Source: Candidatus Poribacteria bacterium (GTDB lineage: Bacteria > Poribacteria > WGA-4E > WGA-3G). Taken from it: a stretch of DNA of 36,965 nt. Position numbers and translations under genes: made by a program. Position 1 is the first letter of the stretch. Every line of letters begins with the position of its first letter. The notes beneath the pieces were generated by a model. That model was not told the DNA's origin, made no database searches, and was given only the letters and a program-made list of their open reading frames with translations. The stretch is taken from the NCBI GenBank assembly GCA_009843785.1, contig VYCT01000233.1, forward strand, positions 1 to 36,965. Reading direction: 5' to 3'. Shown here piece after piece: positions 15,633-24,036 of this stretch.

Positions 15633-18600
15633 TCAACGGAGTTTCATCATTTTGAGTATCTCGGTAATGTCTTTTTCACCTTCACGTTGGATTTTGAGTT
15701 TCGCGTAGTAAACACCATTTGCGACTTCTACCCCATCGGCATCCCGACCATCCCATTCCACCATCAAGAATCCCGGTGTCGCTGGGATAGAGAGTTCCCG
15801 AATCAACCTTCCGCTCAACGTATAAATCTTCACATCAAGCGAGTCAGCCGGTGCCGTTAATTCACATGTGATCGTAGTTTTACGCGGAAATGGGTTTGGA
15901 TAGTTCAAAAACGATAGCAACTGCAAGTCACCGTGAACCCGAAATGTAGTGCGTTTTGTGTCAGTATTCCCATGTACATCGCTCGCCGTCAAGCGGAGTT
16001 CGTACTCCCGGGGTTCAAGTTCCGGCGATGGATATGTCAAAACGAGCTGGTTGGAACCCGGATGATACGTCAACTGATACGCCTCTGGTGCGATAGGTTC
16101 ATACTCTCCGGATACTCTCCCCAACTCTAACAGCAAGGGGCGTGTCAGGTAATCAATCCCACTTGCGTCGGTTAAAGTCGCGCCGATAAGCGGTTCGGGA
16201 TCTGTTGCATCCCCCGGCACGAAGTGCTGCTGGTTACCAATAGTGAGTTGGATATCTGGCGGCACAGTATCATCGCTGTATATGAGCGTGACGGGTCCCA
16301 ACCTGTCGGTTGTTGCCCGAATGATACCGATAGGTCGGGTTTCAAAACTAAATCTATCACCAGGAGTGAAAGGATACTCCCCTTGTGTCAGTTGAAAACG
16401 TAAACCGTAAGGTTCGTAGAAAAACGGTTGTCCGACTGTTCCTCGGAGCGGCAGACCATCGGATCGGGAACGCAAGATCCCCGTCCTTTCACCTTCAACT
16501 TGGAACTCGGTATCTGAAATAAAAAAGACAATCCACCGGTCTTCAGGTATAGTGTTTTTGCTTGGGTGTTTCTGCGCGTCCGGTGAGAGCTCAATGTAAC
16601 TCATCGTACCGCTGCCTCGATTGGTATTTCTGAATCCAGATGGGTACCAGCGTAATTCTTGTTGCGAGGGATCCTCGGTGTCCGTTGCCCCTTCCACTGG
16701 TTGATTGAGCGAAGTAATAGTGAATGCCCAGATATCGCCAAATCTCAAAGGTTGCTCAAAGTCCTGTTCCATGTTAAGCGACAAGCCGTGCCGCCAGTTC
16801 GGATAGTCTAAATTGAAACTGATCAGCTGCTCTGCTGGCGAAATAACTTCCAACGCCTCAAAATCCCGTGAGTCATCGCCGAAAGGTGCGAGCAAGAGTC
16901 GATAGGTTTGAGGTCCAGTGAAAAAGAGGACGTATTTGCCGGTCCGTGTGCCTTCCGGTTGGATACGGACATCATTGAGCCGAGATATGCCAACATTTTC
17001 CGCACTCATGTTTGTCACATGTATGCGTTTCTGTAACGCGCCTGTCGCATCGATCAGCTGCTGAGAGGGGAGTTTTACCCAGTTTCCGAGGGTTGAACTA
17101 AACATATAGACACCCATCTCACGTGCGCGAGCGATGACTGCGGTCTCAATCGTCGATGCAACACCCAACCCATCGGTTACTTCCTCAGCACTTCCTAACA
17201 ATTCTTCGGCGAGCTGGGCACTCAAAGTTCCGAAATCAAAGCTTAAGTCAATTGCCACTGGAGAATCAAGGAGAAGGTCTGTCGGAAACTGTTGGAAACC
17301 ATTTTCATTGAGAAACATGCGTGATTGCCGAGAGTTGAGGGTTCCCAATTCGTAACCATACGCGATCTGTCCGGGAAGCGGCGCACGTTTAGACACATCG
17401 GTAATAGGACTTATAGATGTCCCAGATAAACTTGTTCCTATCGCAGCGAACCTCTGTTTATCCAAAGAACGAATTGAAAGCACAGTTTCCGCGTCCTGCA
17501 GCACGCCGGGCGGTGCAATGACAACACAGTTCCCGTCTAAACTGATAATTTGACGTGCAGCCGTACCGACCACACCCATATTAACAGAGAACCGTCGGTA
17601 AGCGATATTATCCTCTTCTTCGTATTCAAGGACTTCACCAGGCTGATCCGCTTCAGTGTTTGTCGCATCAACGTAGACAAATATGTCGTGTGTACCAAGC
17701 GGTAACGGATCCGTCAAATTTAAAGTCGCAGTTGCGATCGGCAAAGTATTCAGTGGATCGGGTTCATAGACATCTTTCTTTGAAGTTTCCCGTTTCCCGT
17801 TTCCTGTTTCCAGAGAAGAGTCCTCTTTACTGGCCACTGGTAACTGGTTACTGTTAACTGATAACGGTGTGCGCTGTATCCAGTCTTCAGGTCTAATTCG
17901 AGCAGTTCCGAGCGATTTGGCATCACTATCAACAAGCATATCTTCGTCAACATCCGGATTACCCGTAAAAAAAACGACCTCTACAGGGTTCTCTATCTCT
18001 GGTCCCTCGACCTGCACGTCCGCCGACAAATACCACTGCTTCTTTTCAGCGTTGTAGCCGTACCCAATAACATCCTCTCGATCCACCTGCACAACGGAAA
18101 GATTCGGATAAACATAAGGGTAATACTCAAGTCTGTCGCTTGTCGTTAAATTGCCATCTGAATCCGTGATTTTAATCTCGTATCGGACGACGGAACCGTC
18201 TGTCGGGGCGTTTAGCGGCTCAGGCGTTGTCCACCACCCGTTCGCGTTTGTTTTTTCCGCTGTAGCGGGCGGGGGCCCCGGAATGAGCTCTACTTCTTCC
18301 CACTGGCGTGCCGCTAAATTACGCCAGTCCAAGACCACCAAGAGCGATTCTTCTTCTTCATCAGAAATCTGAACAGAAATCCGAAACTTATCATCGCCGA
18401 CCAATTCGGGATGGATATCAAGAATCTTGGGGACATTGACCGTAAAACCGTCGCCACCGACTGCAACAGTTGTGTCGCTTTGTGCATAGTACTCAACATG
18501 CGCGTCTCCACTGGCGATGTTTCGCGGAACAGTAAAAGTCACCTCTGGATAAGCACCGCGACTCACATTAACCGTTTCTATCAAAGGCACATCACCGGTG

Positions 18601-21600
18601 TAGTATTCAACGGGACCGGCAACACCTTGAGAGACAGCTGTCTTCCCTGGAAATAGTGCCTTAATAGTAAGCGTGCCATCAAAATTGGTGTCATTAACAA
18701 ACTGTTTCGTTCGACGCACTGCATCGTAAGTGGCAGTCTGAATGTAACCGGGTGCTATTCGGAGCGTATCCCCTGGGGCAACAGTCTTTGTTTCAATAGT
18801 AGGGCGGATCTCCCCATTCGCGATCGCGATCTGTAAGGCTGGATCCCCAAAAAGGGTGTATTCCATCATGACATCAATCTGACCCGTACCCTCTGTCATC
18901 AAAAGTTCGACCTTTGAGTCAAAACTCAATGGCCCGAGTTGTCGTACATTCCGTTTAAAGACCATATCGAAGATAATACGGTTCAGAGCATCATTGCCGC
19001 TACCGTAAGTGAGGCGCGTAGCACTTAACATGCCGATGATCCCCCCTCTCTCTTTGCGCAACAACTTTTCTGCCATGCTCGGTTCACCCGGTTTATCAAA
19101 ATAACCGTTGTAACAACTCAGGACTAACATGAAAGGAATCTTGTCAGTTTCCTCCACCTGATCAACAGATACATTGTCAAAAATGATTTCGTGTGCCCAG
19201 ACGGTATTCCCGCCGTGTCCGGCATACTGTGCTATGACAGCTCCCTCCCCAAGCGATTCAATTATCATATCCTTAGCGATGCGTTGCGGGTGGAGCCCCG
19301 GAAACTCATCAGGTTTCGCCTCAACCTCGTCGGTAATATCTTCAAGGAAAATTTCGACGGTTTCGTAACCTAAGCGGGTGTGATCTTTCGCGATTTCGTC
19401 GAGACTCTTTTTAAAAATAAAATCCCCAGAGTTGCTAACTTCGTCATCAGCGACGGAGATAATTCTTCGCCGCCAGTCTCCATTCGGCGGTGCCTGCTCG
19501 TAAGCCAAAATTTTATCAACAACCGCCTCAGCTTGGTTAACGGTTTCAACGCTGAGTCTGCCAATATACATGTCGGTGAATTCATCGTGTCCGGAGACGG
19601 TAACATACCAGTGATCTGACGCGGTTCGTCCGAAGGAGTCGGTTCGGATGTAGTGTGTCGGAATGTAACCATCAAGCTCTGGCGGCTCAGCGTGAATTTT
19701 GGTATTAATACCGCGAAAATCGTAGGTGCCGTCGCCAAAGAGGACAACGTAAGTGGGGGCAGGTAGTGTCCAAGATTGATACGCGTGCGTCAGGAAATCT
19801 TTGATCGCTTTCGGACTGACACCGCCATCACCGTAAGTATTATATATATCGTCGGTTGTTACAACTTTGGTTCGGTATCCACCACCACCAGATGTTTCAC
19901 GCCACCCAGCTAACCGCTCCGCCGCAGCAAGGAATTTTCGATGCGTTATAACCACATAATCTGCCCCGTGTGTTGCAGTCGCTAAGCCCGTGGGTTCGAC
20001 GATTTCAATGTGTTCGGGCTGCCGTAACGCGGTATCAGAGACTGCGATGAACTGTGTTTTACGGGTGTCAGGCACCTGAAAAAGCGCGTTATACGTCCCC
20101 GTACGCGCTATATCCGTCTCTATAGTAAAGCCTCGCAACCGAGCAGTAAGGTATGTACCATCTGTTTCAAATATATGAATACCGGGGTCACGGAACGCCT
20201 CAATTTTGTACTGGAGTTTACGCCCGCCTTGAAGTCGTGTGCGTGAAGTATCATCTTCGGTAGGTGATCTGAACCACAGTTCGTCTGCAACGGCGCGGAA
20301 GAGACGGGTGTACTCGACAGAAAAACGGTTAAGATAAACATGATATGGATAGCGAGTGGTATCTTCATCAACATTATCATCAATGCGTGCAAGAGATAAG
20401 ACGTTCAGCTCGCCTTCTGTGTTATCCTTGAGTGTATCCCAAGTCCGTAAGAACCTTTCAACAGTCAGCGTATCTTGATGTTCCCACTCCGCCACTTCAA
20501 TGCGGATACCGTTGACAGAGACTAAAATATGATGTGGAACTGGTGTACCACCTTGTAAGTCAACAGAGATATGTGACGGATCGAAACTTTTTGCGACATC
20601 ATACAACGGAAATTCGAGACGCATTTCGGCGGCATCGCCCCCATTCTTGATACCGTCCCAGTACCAGAAATCATTTTCCGCAAACCACTTGTGTTTATCG
20701 TCGCTGTAGACAAATTCAAGGTTATTTGTTAGGTGATCCTCTTCAAAACTTACCTTAGAGCGAAAAGTGGGAACTTGCGTCGCCGTTGGGTCCGTTGGAC
20801 TGGCAGTCAGCTGCGGTACCCGCGTGCGGACACGGTTGTCGTCAAGTGTTAGCCAATAGATGTTCCAACGGCTATAAGGATTTTTCGGCTTATGTCCAAG
20901 AAAAAAGATAGCATCTCCGGGATCGAACCTCCCGTCTTCTGCGCCGGTGATATAGATAGGAATATCTCTGTTTCCTTGTGTTACGCGAAACCTTGCTGGG
21001 TTTGTACCGGTGAGTTCGACACCCCAATCGCGCGCGAGGGATTCTGCTGTTACGGCATAGATACCCGTTTCTCTGACGAACAACTTATAGCGTGGATTTC
21101 CATCATCGCCGTTAGAAACAAGTGTCGGTGCCGCAGGCACGAGTGGACGCGGTGCCCGAAAACGCGCAGCTTGCTCAGCATTGAGGAGTTGATGCGACAA
21201 GGCGCGTTCAAAAGCTTCTGATTCTAAAAAGTTGCCAGTTCTCAGTTGCCGGTCGTCAGTTAAAGAGGACCCCGATTCAGACAAGCTACCTCTTAACTGA
21301 AAACTGTTAACTGATGACTGACGACTATAAGAAAAACGGATGTTCACTGTGAAACGGGAATACAGACGCAACTGTCGGGTTTTTGGGAAATACTGTACAG
21401 GATATAACGCCAGCGCGATGACACGTTGACTGCGAATAGAACCCTCTCTGACAACACGAGCAAGCGGCAGTCCGGGGTATGACGGGTTTCCGGTATTCGA
21501 CTGATATGCACTTCCACGCTCCACCCAACGTTGCGATGCTGAGTGCTCGGAGTTGGATGCCTGCACATCGAAAATTGAGACAGGTACAAGACGCACACCA

Positions 21601-21962
21601 GAACGGGTCTCGGCAGGCGCAGCCGAAACATTGACCGCCTCAATCGTAGCCGTCGCGGGTATACCGAGCATAAGGCGCGTGACAGGAACTTTCGGATTAC
21701 CGGGGTCAGTGGTGAAGTGACAGTCGGCGTAATGTGCCTCGTGATAGCGAACATTGTCTCGGACTGCTTCAGAGATAGTGAGTTCAGGTAAGGTGAACTG
21801 AAGCGTGATGCCTTCGGCTGATGTAGATTGCGTGACACGCGCAGATACGTTGGAAGACCATAGAAAAAAGAAGAGAACAGGGATGCATAGCATGACACTG
21901 AGTCGCAATCTGGTGTGCACCGGTTTGTTCTTCTCTTTGGTGTTTTTTGAGAATAATTGCAT
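15633..21962 (-). CDS. porU: PorU-like C25 (gingipain-family) sortase, 2109 residues
   Basis: A signal anchor (about residues 20-42) is followed by a C25-type prodomain. The C25 peptidase domain spans roughly 660-1020: LFGDGTYDFRG, catalytic His916 in YAGHGGNT and catalytic Cys950 in LVLSCYNGY, spaced as in gingipains. A long chain of beta-rich modules follows. The last 80 residues (NYPNPF, LSGRLIREL, WDGRDADGxEVANGVYYAKL) form an FlgD-like or type A C-terminal sorting-type domain. PorU removes C-terminal signals from type IX cargo and attaches it to the surface. Bacteroidota PorU is about 1100-1300 residues, so this one is unusually large. It lies 26 nt upstream of porV. Two in-frame repeat elements are embedded at residues of about 211-244 and 1365-1394. 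A self-secreted C25 protease is the alternative. No Shine-Dalgarno site is visible before the ATG. Confidence 0.8.
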   Translation of the reverse strand: MQLFSKNTKEKNKPVHTRLRLSVMLCIPVLFFFLWSSNVSARVTQSTSAEGITLQFTLPELTISEAVRDNVRYHEAHYADCHFTTDPGNPKVPVTRLMLGIPATATIEAVNVSAAPAETRSGVRLVPVSIFDVQASNSEHSASQRWVERGSAYQSNTGNPSYPGLPLARVVREGSIRSQRVIALALYPVQYFPKTRQLRLYSRFTVNIRFSYSRQSSVNSFQLRGSLSESGSSLTDDRQLRTGNFLESEAFERALSHQLLNAEQAARFRAPRPLVPAAPTLVSNGDDGNPRYKLFVRETGIYAVTAESLARDWGVELTGTNPARFRVTQGNRDIPIYITGAEDGRFDPGDAIFFLGHKPKNPYSRWNIYWLTLDDNRVRTRVPQLTASPTDPTATQVPTFRSKVSFEEDHLTNNLEFVYSDDKHKWFAENDFWYWDGIKNGGDAAEMRLEFPLYDVAKSFDPSHISVDLQGGTPVPHHILVSVNGIRIEVAEWEHQDTLTVERFLRTWDTLKDNTEGELNVLSLARIDDNVDEDTTRYPYHVYLNRFSVEYTRLFRAVADELWFRSPTEDDTSRTRLQGGRKLQYKIEAFRDPGIHIFETDGTYLTARLRGFTIETDIARTGTYNALFQVPDTRKTQFIAVSDTALRQPEHIEIVEPTGLATATHGADYVVITHRKFLAAAERLAGWRETSGGGGYRTKVVTTDDIYNTYGDGGVSPKAIKDFLTHAYQSWTLPAPTYVVLFGDGTYDFRGINTKIHAEPPELDGYIPTHYIRTDSFGRTASDHWYVTVSGHDEFTDMYIGRLSVETVNQAEAVVDKILAYEQAPPNGDWRRRIISVADDEVSNSGDFIFKKSLDEIAKDHTRLGYETVEIFLEDITDEVEAKPDEFPGLHPQRIAKDMIIESLGEGAVIAQYAGHGGNTVWAHEIIFDNVSVDQVEETDKIPFMLVLSCYNGYFDKPGEPSMAEKLLRKERGGIIGMLSATRLTYGSGNDALNRIIFDMVFKRNVRQLGPLSFDSKVELLMTEGTGQIDVMMEYTLFGDPALQIAIANGEIRPTIETKTVAPGDTLRIAPGYIQTATYDAVRRTKQFVNDTNFDGTLTIKALFPGKTAVSQGVAGPVEYYTGDVPLIETVNVSRGAYPEVTFTVPRNIASGDAHVEYYAQSDTTVAVGGDGFTVNVPKILDIHPELVGDDKFRISVQISDEEEESLLVVLDWRNLAARQWEEVELIPGPPPATAEKTNANGWWTTPEPLNAPTDGSVVRYEIKITDSDGNLTTSDRLEYYPYVYPNLSVVQVDREDVIGYGYNAEKKQWYLSADVQVEGPEIENPVEVVFFTGNPDVDEDMLVDSDAKSLGTARIRPEDWIQRTPLSVNSNQLPVASKEDSSLETGNGKRETSKKDVYEPDPLNTLPIATATLNLTDPLPLGTHDIFVYVDATNTEADQPGEVLEYEEEDNIAYRRFSVNMGVVGTAARQIISLDGNCVVIAPPGVLQDAETVLSIRSLDKQRFAAIGTSLSGTSISPITDVSKRAPLPGQIAYGYELGTLNSRQSRMFLNENGFQQFPTDLLLDSPVAIDLSFDFGTLSAQLAEELLGSAEEVTDGLGVASTIETAVIARAREMGVYMFSSTLGNWVKLPSQQLIDATGALQKRIHVTNMSAENVGISRLNDVRIQPEGTRTGKYVLFFTGPQTYRLLLAPFGDDSRDFEALEVISPAEQLISFNLDYPNWRHGLSLNMEQDFEQPLRFGDIWAFTITSLNQPVEGATDTEDPSQQELRWYPSGFRNTNRGSGTMSYIELSPDAQKHPSKNTIPEDRWIVFFISDTEFQVEGERTGILRSRSDGLPLRGTVGQPFFYEPYGLRFQLTQGEYPFTPGDRFSFETRPIGIIRATTDRLGPVTLIYSDDTVPPDIQLTIGNQQHFVPGDATDPEPLIGATLTDASGIDYLTRPLLLELGRVSGEYEPIAPEAYQLTYHPGSNQLVLTYPSPELEPREYELRLTASDVHGNTDTKRTTFRVHGDLQLLSFLNYPNPFPRKTTITCELTAPADSLDVKIYTLSGRLIRELSIPATPGFLMVEWDGRDADGVEVANGVYYAKLKIQREGEKDITEILKMMKLR
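17783..17867. repeat. Heptamer palindromic element, copy C (in frame inside porU)
   Basis: On the minus (coding) strand the arm reads CAGTTAA, CAGTAAC, CAGTTAC, CAGTGGC, CAGTAAA, then the core AAGAGGACTCTT, then GGAAACA, GGAAACG, GGAAACG, GGAAACT. The 12-bp core on the plus strand (17816-17827) is identical to copy A. It encodes a hydrophilic Ser/Asn/Lys/Glu-rich stretch (residues of about 1365-1394) between two beta-rich segments. Confidence 0.72.
21231..21330. repeat. Heptamer palindromic element, copy B (in frame inside porU)
   Basis: Plus strand: GCCAGTT, CTCAGTT, GCCGGTC, GTCAGTT, then AAAGAGG, a 20-nt loop and CCTCTTA, then ACTGAAA, ACTGTTA, ACTGATG, ACTGACG, ACTATAA. TCAGTTAAaGAGG pairs with CCTCTTAACTGA (21289-21300) with one bulge. 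It encodes residues of about 211-244, rich in Ser, Gln and Arg, in the prodomain. Confidence 0.72.
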
Positions 21963-21969
21963 TTTTTGT

Positions 21970-22124
21970 TAATTATCAGCCATCAGGCAACGGCTTTCAG
22001 TTTTGGGTTTGCGATTGCTGAATATTTTCCTTTAACGGCGTTAGAAAATTGAAATTGCGAAGGTTACAAAAAGATATCGGTTAATCAGAAACCGAGACTG
22101 AAAACTGATAACCGATAACTTTAA
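21970..22124. repeat. Heptamer palindromic element, copy D (upstream of porU)
   Basis: Left arm: TATCAGC, CATCAGG, CAACGGC, TTTCAGT. Right arm: ACTGAAA (22097-22103), ACTGATA, ACCGATA, ACTTTAA (22118-22124). The interior is about 90 nt and carries no ORF of note. It lies directly upstream of the porU start, so it may form part of the porU leader. Confidence 0.6.
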
Positions 22125-22175
22125 CCATCAACTCGTCTACAGATACTTTTGCTAAGGCACGAGTTGATGGTTAAA
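22120..22175. repeat. 17-bp perfect inverted repeat between the oxidoreductase and porU
   Basis: Positions 22120-22136 are the exact reverse complement of 22159-22175 with a 22-nt loop; the arm contains AACCATCAACTCGT. It sits 43 nt after the quinone oxidoreductase stop (minus strand) and could act as a terminator hairpin, but no uridine run follows. It partly overlaps the end of repeat copy D but does not share the 7-bp repeat. Confidence 0.65.
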
Positions 22176-22218
22176 ACTATATATATGTGTTTTGTCAGAG
22201 GTAGTTTCTTCATTTTTC

Positions 22219-23199
22219 CTATCTGACTTTCAGAAGGATTTTACCGAAATTGCGGTTCGCTTCCATATATTCATGCGCTTGCCGCGCTTCTGCTAACGGA
22301 AAAACAGTATCAATAACAGGCTGAAGTGTACCACGTTTTAATTCTGGTAACCATCGCTCAACAAAACGTTGCGTGATAGCGATTTTTTCCGCAATAGATT
22401 GTGGTCGCATGACCGAACCGATGATCTTGAGGCGATTGCGCATCACTGTACCGAGATTAATTTCTGTCGTCGCGCCGCCGATTAACCCAACTTGTAAGAG
22501 TCTACCTTTTGTTTTCAGTATAGAAAGGTTCCGTTCAAAATAGGGAGCTCCAATAAAATCTAAGACGACATTAACCCCTTGTCCATCTGTCAAACGTGCA
22601 ATTTCAGTAACAAAATCGGTTGTTTTGTAGTTGATTCCCTCTACGGCTCCAAGTGTCTTGCATTTTTCAATCTTTTCCGATGTTCCGGCAGTGACGAAGA
22701 CATTAGCACCCGTATGATGAGATATTTGAACACCAGCACTGCCGACACCACTTCCGCAGGCATGAATTAGAATTGTTTCGCCAGCCGATAATTCGCCCAA
22801 AGTGAAGATGTTTTCGTTTGCTGTAAAAAACACCTCAGGGACTGCAGCAGCTTGCGCAAAACTCCACTCGTCAGGTATCGGCATTGCCATACGGTAATCA
22901 ATGACAGCCTGCTCTGCGTAACCGCCACCACCGACGAGTCCAAAAACGCGATCGCCTTGGGCTACGCCCTCTACAGCACTGCCCACTGCTGAAACGGTAC
23001 CAGCAATCTCTAAACCGAGTATCTCAGATTCACCCGGCGGTGGTGGATAACCGCCACGCCGCTGAATCATGTCGGCTCGATTTAAAGCAGTGGTATGAAC
23101 ATCCACTACAAGCTGTGTTTCAGTCGGTTGCGGCGACGGTGCTTCGCCTAATTGTAGTACCTCCGGTCCCCCATCACCTGTTCTGATAATTGCTTTCAC
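22219..23199 (-). CDS. NAD(P)H:quinone oxidoreductase, PIG3/zeta-crystallin type
   Basis: A 326-residue member of the medium-chain dehydrogenase/reductase superfamily without zinc ligands. The N-terminal GroES-like domain has ALNRADMIQRRGGYPPPPG (residues 38-56), the signature of the PIG3 (TP53I3) subgroup, then GLEIAGTV and GDRVFGLVGGGGYAEQ. The Rossmann nucleotide site is ACGSGVGSAGVQ (147-158). These cytoplasmic enzymes reduce quinones or other electrophiles with NADPH. The start is a GTG at 23199, preceded by GAGG with 6-nt spacing. It appears to be a single-gene unit with its own promoter (23245-23273). Confidence 0.88.
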   Translation of the reverse strand: MKAIIRTGDGGPEVLQLGEAPSPQPTETQLVVDVHTTALNRADMIQRRGGYPPPPGESEILGLEIAGTVSAVGSAVEGVAQGDRVFGLVGGGGYAEQAVIDYRMAMPIPDEWSFAQAAAVPEVFFTANENIFTLGELSAGETILIHACGSGVGSAGVQISHHTGANVFVTAGTSEKIEKCKTLGAVEGINYKTTDFVTEIARLTDGQGVNVVLDFIGAPYFERNLSILKTKGRLLQVGLIGGATTEINLGTVMRNRLKIIGSVMRPQSIAEKIAITQRFVERWLPELKRGTLQPVIDTVFPLAEARQAHEYMEANRNFGKILLKVR

Positions 23200-23244
23200 C
23201 CTTTACCTCGCTTTTGTTCCTGAGTGTTTATCCATACGCTCTCA

Positions 23245-23273
23245 ATTCTAACATATTTCAAGTGTTATACCAA
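23245..23273 (-). promoter_or_regulatory. Putative promoter for the quinone oxidoreductase
   Basis: On the minus strand TTGGTA (23268-23273) and TAGAAT (23245-23250) are separated by 17 bp and lie 46 bp upstream of the GTG start. The -35 matches consensus at 4 of 6 positions and the -10 at 5 of 6. Confidence 0.42.
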
Positions 23274-23354
23274 GTCACAATTACCGATCTGGAAATAAAT
23301 GCAAATCCTTTACAAACGAGAAAAATAAGGAACTTTTTCAGCATTTGGGGATCC

Positions 23355-23378
23355 TTGCTTGTTTAACGGTTCAAGCAA
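23355..23378. promoter_or_regulatory. Dyad in the divergent intergenic region
   Basis: TTGCTTG (23355-23361) and CAAGCAA (23372-23378) form an inverted repeat with a 10-nt interior. It lies between the divergent quinone oxidoreductase and HepT-like genes, where a repressor operator would be plausible. No function can be assigned. Nothing else stands out in this 290-nt gap. Confidence 0.3.
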
Positions 23379-23490
23379 AAGCAGAAACGCAGAAAAAAGA
23401 AACGAATTACAACTTTTCAGGCGTATTAACGTCTAAATGAATAGGATACCATCCAAAAGAACAAAATTTAACCGAAGAGAGGAACACAAA

Positions 23491-23970
23491 ATGGCAAAAA
23501 GAAACACAAGTACGTCGAAGAAATCAGCATCTCGTCGATTCAACCCTGTGAAAGCGAAGTTGGAATCCATAAACGAATGCTTTGAACAATTACAGAACGG
23601 GCTGCCCGCGAGTCAAGAAGCGTATATTGACGGGGACAGAATCACACATTCCTACGTTAAAAGCTGCTTCCTCATGATTATCCAACGCGCCGTGGATATC
23701 AACAATGTTATCATTGAATTTAAGGGACAAACGCCACCGCAACAAAAACACCACAGTTTTCTTACACTACACCAAAACAACGCGATTGATAAAAAGACGC
23801 TGGATTTTTTCGTGAAAGCCCTAAGTTACTATGAAAACATCATCAACCCTTATCAAGAACTCACGCCCTCTGAACTGTACGAGGTCTCCCAGGATCTTCT
23901 GAAGTACGGTGAAGCATACACGCATCAACTCGAAAATTACTTCGTCAATTTCTCACCTTCAATAAAATAG
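23491..23970 (+). CDS. HepT-like (DUF86 fold) protein lacking catalytic residues
   Basis: A 159-residue protein; the ATG at 23491 has a GAGAGGA site, while an ATG 54 nt upstream has none. After a basic Ser/Lys tail (residues 1-20), the helix pattern matches HepT RNases: KLESINECFEQL, then AVDINNVIIEFKGQTPP, then IDKKTLDFFVKAL, and a last helix LLKYGEAYTHQLENYF. HepT enzymes carry an RX4HXY motif in the sequence FRNxxVHEY; here the aligned segment is YENIINPY, so Arg becomes Tyr114, His becomes Asn119, and only Tyr121 remains. No MntA nucleotidyltransferase gene (GSxxxxD) is next to it. It looks like a solitary, catalytically dead relative that may have a new binding role. A perfect hairpin terminator follows. 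Confidence 0.65.
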   Translation: MAKRNTSTSKKSASRRFNPVKAKLESINECFEQLQNGLPASQEAYIDGDRITHSYVKSCFLMIIQRAVDINNVIIEFKGQTPPQQKHHSFLTLHQNNAIDKKTLDFFVKALSYYENIINPYQELTPSELYEVSQDLLKYGEAYTHQLENYFVNFSPSIK

Positions 23971-23999
23971 GCGCGGGAGCAACCGCGCCTATTGTTTCG
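23966..23999 (+). terminator. Rho-independent-type terminator after the HepT-like gene
   Basis: AATAGGCGCGG (23966-23976) and CCGCGCCTATT (23983-23993) form a perfect 11-bp GC-rich stem with the 6-nt loop GAGCAA, followed by GTTT. The stop codon lies in the left arm. The uridine run is short. It also lies downstream of the converging lipoprotein gene and could serve both. Confidence 0.65.
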
Positions 24000-24036
24000 A
24001 CCTAATTCGCTTGGTTACAGACCGCGCCGATACGCC

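Noticed and set aside
17783-17867. Assembly error or pseudogene breakpoint in porU
   Set aside because: The frame is open through the repeat and resumes in a beta-rich domain on both sides, so an in-frame insertion explains it better.
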